From positions 1 through 64,000 of the forward strand of contig SVOC01000001.1 of assembly GCA_015066625.1 (NCBI GenBank): DNA of 64,000 bases, written 5' to 3'. Every line of letters starts with the position of its first letter. Position 1 is the first letter of the stretch. Position numbers and translations under genes: made by a program. Source of the DNA: Oscillospiraceae bacterium. GTDB taxonomy: Bacteria > Bacillota > Clostridia > Oscillospirales > Acutalibacteraceae. Of the stretch, positions 1 through 6,324 are shown in pieces. The notes below the pieces were generated by a model. That model was given only the letters and a program-made list of their open reading frames with translations. It made no database searches and was not told where the DNA came from.

Positions 1-264
1 TATTCCGAAATGGCGGAATACTCAATCCTCACAAAGTATCTCGGCAAGGACAGAATTGAAGAAATCAACATAAACGCTTGGAACGATATTGCGATTACCT
101 ACACAAACGGTAAAACAGAAAAGGCAAAGGAACATTTCTATTCACCGAGCCACGCAGTGGATATTGTAAAGCGTTTGCTTCACCACTCGGGAATGATTAT
201 CGACAATTCCACACCTATGTCGCAGGGACACTTACCCAACAATAACCAACATAAAACTTCCTGA
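1..264 (+). pseudogene. CpaF/TadA-type secretion ATPase fragment of a conjugative element
   Basis: The frame is open from base 1, so the gene begins before the window. The residues EEININAWNDIAITY, HAVDIVKRLLHHSGM and DNSTPMSQGHLPNN match the N-terminal region of the CpaF/TadA (T2SS/T4SS) ATPases of Firmicutes integrative conjugative elements. Those proteins normally continue past HLPNN-T for several hundred residues to a Walker A motif. Here the reading frame leaves the family after HLPNN and stops six codons later. The 3' part has been replaced at about base 243 by the CD-NTase gene. This is a broken copy or the edge of an insertion, and it is not expected to be functional. An assembly join cannot be excluded. 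Confidence 0.75.
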
Positions 265-268
265 TGAA

Positions 269-1297
269 TTGCGTGAAGAATTAAAAAATGCACACAAAGA
301 ACTTAGGGATAATTTAAAAACTGACGATATCACATCAACAATCCTTGTTGATTCATTCTTGCAAGGTAGCTATGCCAGAGCAACATGCATTAAGCCCCAA
401 AAAGGAGACAAGGTTGATGTTGATGTAATTGCAGTCACAAACATTAATCACAATTTAGTTTCTGCAGAAGATGCGTTTCAAAAAATATTACCTTTTGTTG
501 AAAAATATTATGAAGACTTTAGACCTCAGAAAAGGTCTGTTGGAATTTCGTTGGATAATGTTGATGTTGATTTGGTTATTACTGCAGCGCCTAGCGAAGA
601 AGTGATGAGAGAAATTACAAGTGCAAGATTGAATGAAGGATTTACAATAGATAACATTCTTGAGGTTGGTTCAATTAACTATAGAAACGATTCCTTGAGT
701 TGCTTCTTCAATTCTGATGAAAGCGAAAAAATGTGGAGAAAAGAGCCATTGTTAATACCTGATTCAGAGGAAAACAATTGGTTTAGAACACATCCGCTTG
801 AACAAATTAGATGGACTAAAGAAAAAAATCGACTTTGTAACGATAACTATGTAAATGTTGTTAAAGCTTTAAAATGGTGGAAAACAAAAGCGATGCCTGA
901 TGCTAAACACCCTAAAAGCTACCCTCTCGAACATTTTATAGGTGACTGTTGTCCAAATGGAATAGAAAGTGTTGCCGAAGGCATTGTGAAAACCTTAGAA
1001 AAAATGCTTTGTTATCCTTCAAAGCCGATTTTAAATGACCGAGGGGTGCCAGAACACGATGTTTTTGAAAGTCTTTCTACTGAAGACTACAATAAATTTT
1101 ATAACACAATAAAAAAATATGCAGTAATTGCACGAAGGGCATATGACTGTGAGGAATCAAATATCGAAGAGTGTGTTTGCTTGTGGAGGGAGTTTTTTGG
1201 TAATTGCCCTGAATTTCCGCCATTTAGAGGGCCGTCTGGAGGATTTACTCCTCGCACACAAAAAACTGAAACATTGCCATCAGGAAGGTTTGGATAA
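269..1297 (+). CDS. CBASS CD-NTase (cyclic oligonucleotide synthase), N-terminus lost
   Basis: CD-NTases sense phage infection and make cyclic di- or trinucleotide signals. The nucleotidyltransferase signature is present: GSY at residues 33-35, the metal-binding pair D50 and D52 in KVDVDVIAV, and a third acid in NVDVDLVIT (about residue 99-101). The only available start is TTG at 269, without a clear ribosome site. The frame stays open upstream to about base 230, reading ITNIKLPDELREEL, which resembles the family N-terminal helix, so only the first 10-20 residues appear missing. The protein ends in PSGRFG, and a C-terminal glycine is what Cap2 conjugates in type II CBASS. The next gene starts 2 bases after the stop. 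DNA here is visibly more AT-rich than the core genome. Family call is firm; activity is doubtful. Confidence 0.85.
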   Translation: MREELKNAHKELRDNLKTDDITSTILVDSFLQGSYARATCIKPQKGDKVDVDVIAVTNINHNLVSAEDAFQKILPFVEKYYEDFRPQKRSVGISLDNVDVDLVITAAPSEEVMREITSARLNEGFTIDNILEVGSINYRNDSLSCFFNSDESEKMWRKEPLLIPDSEENNWFRTHPLEQIRWTKEKNRLCNDNYVNVVKALKWWKTKAMPDAKHPKSYPLEHFIGDCCPNGIESVAEGIVKTLEKMLCYPSKPILNDRGVPEHDVFESLSTEDYNKFYNTIKKYAVIARRAYDCEESNIEECVCLWREFFGNCPEFPPFRGPSGGFTPRTQKTETLPSGRFG

Positions 1298-1299
1298 TT

Positions 1300-2745
1300 A
1301 TGATATACCCAAGCGATGATTTGCGTGCTGCTAGGAGACGACTTGAAGAAATCAAAGAAATTTCAATTTTAGATGATTTGACTTGGGATGACAAAACAAA
1401 AGTATTTTACATACGAATTTCAATTTATCTTGATAAAGAATATGACTTCATCCCGCAAAATACCGAGTGGTATATAACGGTTAAATCATCATACCCTTTT
1501 GGGGAAATTGCTTTTTATCCAAGCAAGATCAATGGTATTACCGATACATTTCCTCATCAGTCAAATAATTTTTCTGATAAGTATTATGATTTATGGCGGA
1601 CAGGAAAGCTGTGTTTGGATTACTATTCTAATTCTCTTGGAATTAATTCGTCCGAGACAGAACCGTCATCCGCTTTTGATAGATTATATTGGCATGCAAC
1701 CCGTGCTATCTCTTGGCTATATGATGCCGCTAATTGTTCACTTGTTAAAAACGGAGATCCTTATGAATTACCGTCGTATGAATCAACAAGCACCGATTTG
1801 TTTGTATTCAATGAAGATTTGTGCTCTTTGACAATATGGGAAGATATCCAATATAAATATGGTATCGCAAAAATTAATGTTAAGTGTTTATCAGATGAGC
1901 AAAAAGTTAATTATGTTACACGTTTTTTCTCTTTTGATGGTAAAGAAAACATATACTCTCCTTTTTGGAATGAGAATTTTAAAGGCGAAAACATTGATAC
2001 AGACGTTGAGGCTCTTTGGGTTATGATTGATAGTCCTCTTGTTGTAAACCATTGGCAGGCTCCAATGACTTATTCCGAATTGTTTGATGCTTGTAAAAGG
2101 CAAAATATAGATTTAATAAATCTTATTAAGAATTTTGCACGTAAGGCTAGAGATGCTAAAAATCATCTTGTTATTTTCGGCTTTCCTGCGCCTAAACAAT
2201 TCGGAGGCGAACCATATGAAATTGTTTGGCAAGCACTTGAACTTCCTATATTGTCATTTAAAAAACAGGATTTTAACAGTTGTGTTAAAGCCAAATCAAA
2301 AAATAATTTTCGTTCTTACCCCGGATTTCGTCCAGGAGAAAAAGGTTGGTGGCAAAACGATAGAATGAATATTCTAAAATCCGATAAACAATTGTGTTGG
2401 ATAGATAGTGAAAATTGGAGTTCTGACACCATCCAAGCAAGAGGCTCTTTGCCTAACTCAATTTCAGGAAAGAGAATTGCTGTTATAGGTGCAGGTAGTT
2501 TAGGGTCAACTATATCTGAAATTCTTGTTAGAGCAGGTGTTAGAAATATAACTTTTATTGATAACGAAATTTTAGAAGCTGGAAATCTATGCCGTCACAC
2601 TTTGTCGCTGTCAAACATCGGCCAAAACAAAAGTGAAGCTCTTGCTTCTAAACTATACAACATAAACACACAAAATACGGTTAAAGCAATCACTGAAAAA
2701 GTCAGATTAACTGAATCAAGCGTTGCCGCCGCCTGTGGCGGATGA
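1300..2745 (+). CDS. CBASS Cap2 E2-E1 ubiquitin-transfer-like protein, C-terminus truncated
   Basis: Cap2 activates and conjugates the CD-NTase C-terminus to prime it. The N-terminal half is E2-like, with the catalytic cysteine in TGKLCLDYY (C105) after FPHQSNNF. The C-terminal half begins an E1/ThiF adenylation domain: IAVIGAGSLGS (about residues 394-404), then TFIDNE and an Asn-Leu-Cys-Arg motif typical of the ATP site. The protein stops at 481 residues in VAAACGG, before the E1 catalytic cysteine and the rest of the domain; full Cap2 proteins are usually nearer 600. The stop lies inside a 47-base hairpin, so the last residues are foreign. No Cap3 (JAB peptidase) or effector gene follows. 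Probably an inactive remnant of a type II CBASS operon. Confidence 0.82.
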   Translation: MIYPSDDLRAARRRLEEIKEISILDDLTWDDKTKVFYIRISIYLDKEYDFIPQNTEWYITVKSSYPFGEIAFYPSKINGITDTFPHQSNNFSDKYYDLWRTGKLCLDYYSNSLGINSSETEPSSAFDRLYWHATRAISWLYDAANCSLVKNGDPYELPSYESTSTDLFVFNEDLCSLTIWEDIQYKYGIAKINVKCLSDEQKVNYVTRFFSFDGKENIYSPFWNENFKGENIDTDVEALWVMIDSPLVVNHWQAPMTYSELFDACKRQNIDLINLIKNFARKARDAKNHLVIFGFPAPKQFGGEPYEIVWQALELPILSFKKQDFNSCVKAKSKNNFRSYPGFRPGEKGWWQNDRMNILKSDKQLCWIDSENWSSDTIQARGSLPNSISGKRIAVIGAGSLGSTISEILVRAGVRNITFIDNEILEAGNLCRHTLSLSNIGQNKSEALASKLYNINTQNTVKAITEKVRLTESSVAAACGG

Positions 2746-2760
2746 AGGCAATGCTTGATT
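2714..2760. repeat. Long imperfect hairpin at the truncation point of Cap2
   Basis: AATCAAGCGTTGCC (2714-2727) pairs with GGCAATGCTTGATT (2747-2760) with one mismatch. Inside it, CCGCC/GGCGG closes a TGT loop (2729-2741). The Cap2 stop codon lies within it. There is no T-run, so it is not a standard terminator. It may be the end of a mobile element. Confidence 0.6.
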
Positions 2761-2830
2761 AGGAAGAAACACAGAGCAGTGCGATGCGCTCCAAGCGAGC
2801 AATGCGACAATGTTTCTGACCGAGCGTGTC

Positions 2831-2857
2831 ACAGGTTCGTGTCCTGTTTGACGCGCC
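2831..2857 (+). other. tRNA 3'-end fragment, probable integration (att) site
   Basis: A perfect T-arm is present: stem ACAGG/CCTGT around loop TTCGTGT. It is followed by a 7-base acceptor half TTGACGC, discriminator G and CC. The matching 5' acceptor (GCGTCAA), D-arm and anticodon arm are absent upstream. The end resembles tRNA-Arg genes (acceptor GCGTCA/TGACGC). A 3' tRNA fragment beside foreign genes is the classic footprint of a tyrosine-recombinase element inserted in a tRNA gene. Confidence 0.6.
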
Positions 2858-2862
2858 GGGAT

Positions 2863-2898
2863 AAAACCAATCGATTCGTTCGGTTGGTTTTATTTTTT
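2863..2898 (+). terminator. Rho-independent terminator after the tRNA fragment
   Basis: AAAACCAATCG (2863-2873) pairs with CGGTTGGTTTT (2881-2891), followed by ATTTTTT. It probably served the intact tRNA gene. Confidence 0.8.
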
Positions 2899-2919
2899 GT
2901 ACTGACTTTGTTACAAACA

Positions 2920-2962
2920 ACACAAAGCCCCTGCGTGATGATACACGGCAGGGGCTTTGTGT
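2920..2962. terminator. Strong symmetric hairpin, bidirectional terminator or element boundary
   Basis: ACACAAAGCCCCTGC (2920-2934) is perfectly inverted as GCAGGGGCTTTGTGT (2948-2962). T-runs are weak on both sides. The rest of the gene-free stretch 2963-3170 is AT-rich and shows no feature I can support. Confidence 0.5.
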
Positions 2963-3170
2963 TTGGGTCGTGTTTAAATTTTCTATATATTACCACATAT
3001 CCCTTTATATGTCAATAGGTTTTTGCGAAAAATGTGACGGAATATCACATTTAGAGTGCGAGTTACCTTCAAAGGGGATTTTTTGAACAGTTTACGGCAT
3101 CCCCCTGGTCAACAAACAATTTAAAAATGTGGTTGGCAGGGGTGATTCGCAAATTGCCCGCAAAAACCAC

Positions 3171-3199
3171 TTGCAATTTATAAAATTTTGAAGTATAAT
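3171..3199 (+). promoter_or_regulatory. Promoter of the leader-peptide/methyltransferase unit
   Basis: TTGCAA (3171-3176), a 17-base spacer and a perfect TATAAT (3194-3199). The predicted start is near 3206, about 24 bases before the leader peptide. Confidence 0.75.
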
Positions 3200-3229
3200 C
3201 GGTTCAAATCTTAATTGGAGGAAACGGGT

Positions 3230-3265
3230 ATGTTTTTTATCTCTGTTCGACGCAGACGAAGATAG
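3230..3265 (+). CDS. Arg-rich leader peptide (MFFISVRRRRR)
   Basis: An 11-codon reading frame starts at ATG 3230, 6 bases after a strong GGAGGAAA ribosome site, and ends at TAG 3263. It encodes MFFISVRRRRR. Downstream come hairpin AAGATA/TATCTT (3259-3275, overlapping the last codons), hairpin CAGGC/GCCTG (3285-3308) and a terminator (3340-3376), all before the methyltransferase start. This is the layout of a ribosome-stalling attenuator. Consecutive arginines form the R-x-R (+X+) motif at which macrolide-bound ribosomes are known to arrest, as in the ErmD-type leader. That the inducer is an antibiotic is inference. Confidence 0.65.
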   Translation: MFFISVRRRRR

Positions 3266-3339
3266 CTTGTATCTTATTCGGGTACAGGCTTTGAATGCTG
3301 TGTGCCTGACGGAGTGACAGAGGAAAATGCCTTTTGATT

Positions 3340-3376
3340 TACTGTTAACGGCGCATGGCTGTTAACAGTATTTTTT
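3340..3376 (+). terminator. Attenuator terminator before the methyltransferase
   Basis: TACTGTTAAC (3340-3349) pairs perfectly with GTTAACAGTA (3361-3370), followed by TTTTTT. It sits between leader peptide and structural gene, so readthrough must be conditional or partial. Confidence 0.8.
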
Positions 3377-3398
3377 ATATTTCGGAGGTTATTTAAAA

Positions 3399-4142
3399 AT
3401 GAACAGTAACAAATATTCATCATTAGTAAAAGAGATTTTTAAGCAGATAAACCTACCCCATAATGCGGTCGTTGCGGATTTGGGCTGTCGTGATGCTGGT
3501 TTTCTTTTGAAATTGCAGCAGGCGTTTCCCGATAAAATCAAATATGCCGTCGGTGTTGATATAAATGACAAGGGTTTTAAAAATATTAAATACAAAAAGC
3601 CTGTAAGGCTTGAAGTTATGAATTGCTCAAAGAAACTTGAATTTGACGATAATACATTTGATTTTGTGTTTACAAAAGATATGTTTGAGTGTGTGACGGA
3701 TAAGGATTTTCTTGTCAGTGAGATTCACAGGATTTTAAAGCCGGGCGGAGTGGTGATTTGCGTAAACTGCGATTGGGACAGCATTGCTTATAATGGCGAA
3801 GACAAGGAACTGATTTCAAAAGCAATCCACGCTTATGCAGTAACAAAGCAGCCTTGGATGGCTGACCTTGACAGTTGGATTGGCAGGAGGATGTATGGGA
3901 TTTTCAAGATGAGCAAGTTGTTTGAAAGTTCTGTCAGCATTCATAATGTGGTCGAAACCGAATATATAGAAGGTACCTTCGGCTATGAATTAAGCAGGGA
4001 TATTGCCTGGCTACATAAGGAAAACACGGGTGCATTGAGCAAAAAAGAGTATGGCAAGTTCATTTCGGAATTAGAAACGGCATATCGGAACGGAAGTTAT
4101 ATATTCTCCAAGCCTTACTATATATATAAAGGTATAAAATAA
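3399..4142 (+). CDS. Class I SAM-dependent methyltransferase behind an attenuator
   Basis: This 247-residue protein has the Rossmann methyltransferase pattern. Motif I is VVADLGCRDAGFLLKL (about residues 25-40), motif II is the acidic VGVDIN, and motif IV/post-I lies in FDFVFTKDMFEC followed by HRILKPGGVVICV (Methyltransf_11 type). The ATG at 3399 follows a GGAGG at 3383. The substrate cannot be read from sequence. The C-terminal half (PWMADLDSWIGRRMYG, then WLHKENTGALSKKEYG) is not one I can assign. The leader peptide and attenuator suggest translation-sensing induction, as for antibiotic-resistance rRNA methylases, but no Erm signature is seen. It stands alone between two terminators, consistent with a transferred cassette. 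Confidence 0.75.
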   Translation: MNSNKYSSLVKEIFKQINLPHNAVVADLGCRDAGFLLKLQQAFPDKIKYAVGVDINDKGFKNIKYKKPVRLEVMNCSKKLEFDDNTFDFVFTKDMFECVTDKDFLVSEIHRILKPGGVVICVNCDWDSIAYNGEDKELISKAIHAYAVTKQPWMADLDSWIGRRMYGIFKMSKLFESSVSIHNVVETEYIEGTFGYELSRDIAWLHKENTGALSKKEYGKFISELETAYRNGSYIFSKPYYIYKGIK

Positions 4143-4239
4143 GGTTCAACACCCGATAGAATCAAATCATTTGCCCAATTATTAAATTACGCAAAATTTG
4201 TGTGTAGTATTATGGTAAAACACGGCACGGAGGTTTTGT

Positions 4240-4360
4240 ATGAATCATTCAATGGGGGCAAACATTAGAAGAACCCGTCTTGAACGTAACCGAGAGCAAT
4301 TCTGCATATCCTGAAAAAGTAAAAAGAATAAAGGATATCCTTTTTAATGATGAGGATTAA
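4240..4360 (+). pseudogene. Internally deleted XRE-family regulator
   Basis: After an ACGGAGG ribosome site, ATG 4240 opens MNHSMGANIRRTRLERNREQ, the usual start of an XRE helix-turn-helix protein. The frame breaks after 24 codons. From about 4300 a second frame reads NSAYPEKVKRIKDILFNDED and stops at 4358, which looks like the tail of the same kind of protein. The helix-turn-helix core between them is missing. Confidence 0.5.
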
Positions 4361-4365
4361 AAAAG

Positions 4366-4392
4366 CGGCACACTTCATTGCGAAGTGTGCCG
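4366..4392. terminator. Bidirectional terminator between accessory and core regions
   Basis: CGGCACACTTC (4366-4376) pairs perfectly with GAAGTGTGCCG (4382-4392). A-rich sequence lies to the left and a short T-run to the right, so it can serve the converging gene at 4405-5187 as well. Confidence 0.75.
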
Positions 4393-4404
4393 TACTGCTT
4401 TTGA

Positions 4405-5187
4405 TTATTCTTCAATATTGCCTGCGTTAGGCTTTTCGATTTTGCCTGTAACATTTCTGATGTTGTCACGGGCGGTCTGAATCTGAACAAGGCTTGCTGC
4501 AACTGCGTCGTTGGCGGTCTTCATAATATCCTCAATAAAATCGCCTGCGGCAATTCTGATTTCTGCTGACCACTTGTTAGCCTTGTCAATAGCTTCGTCA
4601 GAGGTTCTTCTTGCTTCGTCAATCATTCTTTCAGCCTGCTCCGTTGCGGCATTAACAATATTTTCAGCCTGAGCTTTTGCACCTGCAAGAGTTGAAGCGG
4701 CTTCGTCCTGAGCGTTCTTTGCGATTGATTCTGCGGCAGCCTTTGCCTGAACAACAATTTCACTGCTGTCTACCATTGCGGCAGCTTCAAGCTGAGCATT
4801 TGCTCTGATGATTTTTGCATCTTCAGTAGCTGTATCTCTGATCTGCTTTGCCTGAGCTTCAGCTTCTGCAACCTTATTCTTTGAATAATCCTCTGTTTTG
4901 AGAACGAGAGCTCTTACCTTATCCTCAGCGGATGAAATGAGTGCTCTTGATTTTTCCTGAGCACCGGTAACGCAGTTAACTGCTTCATCTTTTGCTTTGA
5001 TGAGGATGTTGTTTCTGTCGGCAACGATTGCTCTTGCCTGAGTTATTTCGCCGGGAAGATTGAGTCTGATATCTTCAATAGCTGTTCTTATTGCGGCGGC
5101 ATCAACGCCGATTTTGCTTGACAGGGGAACCTTTGAACCCGAATCAATAATATCTTCAATCTGGTCAAGTAAGCTTTCAATGTTCAT
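4405..5187 (-). CDS. Long coiled-coil protein (V-ATPase subunit H/DivIVA-like)
   Basis: A 260-residue, almost wholly helical protein. From residue 60 to 230 it is a charged Ala/Glu/Lys-rich coiled coil with repeated AEAQAKQ, ANAQLEAA and AEAIAK-like heptads. The N-terminal MNIESLLDQIEDIIDSGSKVP resembles the membrane-targeting start of small DivIVA-like proteins. The ATG at 5187 is chosen because it has AAAGGAACAGG upstream and shares the ATGA overlap with coaD; a longer frame to 5235 would overlap coaD deeply. It is the last gene of rsmD-coaD-this, a linkage common in Clostridia. Function unknown; a structural or division-associated role is a guess. Confidence 0.65.
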   Translation of the reverse strand: MNIESLLDQIEDIIDSGSKVPLSSKIGVDAAAIRTAIEDIRLNLPGEITQARAIVADRNNILIKAKDEAVNCVTGAQEKSRALISSAEDKVRALVLKTEDYSKNKVAEAEAQAKQIRDTATEDAKIIRANAQLEAAAMVDSSEIVVQAKAAAESIAKNAQDEAASTLAGAKAQAENIVNAATEQAERMIDEARRTSDEAIDKANKWSAEIRIAAGDFIEDIMKTANDAVAASLVQIQTARDNIRNVTGKIEKPNAGNIEE

Positions 5188-5684
5188 TTTGTAATCCTGT
5201 TCCTTTCTTTTATTCGTCTGATTATATCTTCGCATACCTCTGAGGGGACAAATTCGCTTATATCTCCGCCGAACTCACAAACCTGCTTTACAACGCTTGA
5301 TGAGAGATACATATTCTCTGCATTTGCGGTGAGGAACACGGTTTCAAGCTCGGGATTGAGTTTTTTGTTGGTCAGTGCCTGCTGGAATTCATATTCAAAG
5401 TCAGATACCGCACGCAAGCCTTTTACTACCGCACAGGCACCTTTCGCTTTTGCATATTCCGCAAGCAGACCGCTGTTTGTTTCGATTTCAACATTGTTTA
5501 TATCCGTCAGACTGCGTTTAAGTAAATCCACACGCTCATCAACGGTGAAGTAGCCGTCGGGCTTATGGTAATTAATCATTACCACCACAATAACCTTATC
5601 GAAAAGCTTTGCGGCACGGCGGATAACGTCGATATGACCTATTGTAACCGGGTCGAAGCTTCCGGGACAAATTGCGGTTTTCAT
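5184..5684 (-). CDS. coaD: Phosphopantetheine adenylyltransferase
   Basis: CoaD transfers AMP from ATP to 4'-phosphopantetheine in coenzyme A synthesis. The 166-residue length is standard. The nucleotidyltransferase signature AICPGSFDPVTIGHIDVIRRA (residues 4-24) carries the T/HxGH motif, and a C-terminal SSSVVKQV matches the ISSSLVKE motif. It lies 3 bases downstream of rsmD and overlaps the following coiled-coil gene by ATGA, so the three are probably co-transcribed. Confidence 0.96.
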   Translation of the reverse strand: MKTAICPGSFDPVTIGHIDVIRRAAKLFDKVIVVVMINYHKPDGYFTVDERVDLLKRSLTDINNVEIETNSGLLAEYAKAKGACAVVKGLRAVSDFEYEFQQALTNKKLNPELETVFLTANAENMYLSSSVVKQVCEFGGDISEFVPSEVCEDIIRRIKERNRITK

Positions 5685-5687
5685 TGG

Positions 5688-6227
5688 TCATCCTTCCTTC
5701 CGGTAAACGGTTACAGCCGTTTTGCTGTATTTATATTCTTTTGTCTTTATAAGTGAGCCGTATCTTTCTTCAAGCTCTTCTTTGAAGGGATGCTCGCAGA
5801 TAACCGCGCCTCCCTCGGAAATAAGGCTGTCTATTTTTGAAAGTGCCTTCTGAAGCAGACCCTTTTCGTAAGGCGGGTCAAGAAAAGCAAGGTCAAAAAC
5901 TCTGTCTGTCATTGAAAGAAAAGCGATTGAATCGGTCTGAACGACAGTTGCACGGGAATCAAGCTTTGTTTTTGCAAGATTTTCTTTGACGATTTTAACC
6001 GCATTTTTATCCGCATCAACAAATACCGCACTTTCAGCACCCCTGCTCAGTGCTTCTATTCCCAGCTGACCCGAACCTGCAAACAAATCAAGAATCCGTC
6101 TGCCTTCGATTTCAAACTGAAAAGCACTGAAAACAGCTTCCTTTACCTTATCGGTGGTAGGACGAACATCGTTGCCTTCAAGAGTTCTGAGAACCATTCC
6201 TCTCGCTGTTCCGGTAATTACTCTCAT
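5688..6227 (-). CDS. rsmD: 16S rRNA (guanine966-N2)-methyltransferase
   Basis: RsmD methylates G966 of 16S rRNA. It shows the RsmD start MRVITGTARG, motif I ILDLFAGSGQLGIEALSRGA, and the catalytic motif FLDPPYEKG. The ATG at 6227 is preferred over an upstream one at 6254 because GGAGGAATT lies right before it and family members begin there. The protein is 179 residues. The rsmD-coaD pairing is widespread in Firmicutes. Confidence 0.95.
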   Translation of the reverse strand: MRVITGTARGMVLRTLEGNDVRPTTDKVKEAVFSAFQFEIEGRRILDLFAGSGQLGIEALSRGAESAVFVDADKNAVKIVKENLAKTKLDSRATVVQTDSIAFLSMTDRVFDLAFLDPPYEKGLLQKALSKIDSLISEGGAVICEHPFKEELEERYGSLIKTKEYKYSKTAVTVYRKEG

Positions 6228-6324
6228 TATAATTCCTCCGCGGAGTATTATCACTCTATTATCGCATTAAATATAATCGTATGTCAAGATTAAATACATA
6301 ACAAATGGTAAAAAAGTTGTAAAA

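Noticed and set aside
2714-2760. Integron attC site
   Set aside because: The hairpin lacks the R/L core sites and no integron integrase is present, although size and folding are similar.
2821-2860. Complete tRNA gene
   Set aside because: Only the T-arm and 3' acceptor can be formed; no D-arm, anticodon arm or 5' acceptor is found within 90 bases upstream.
2755-3018. Open frame of 87 codons after the Cap2 relic
   Set aside because: It runs through the tRNA fragment, a terminator and a hairpin, has no ribosome site, and reads as unstructured sequence.
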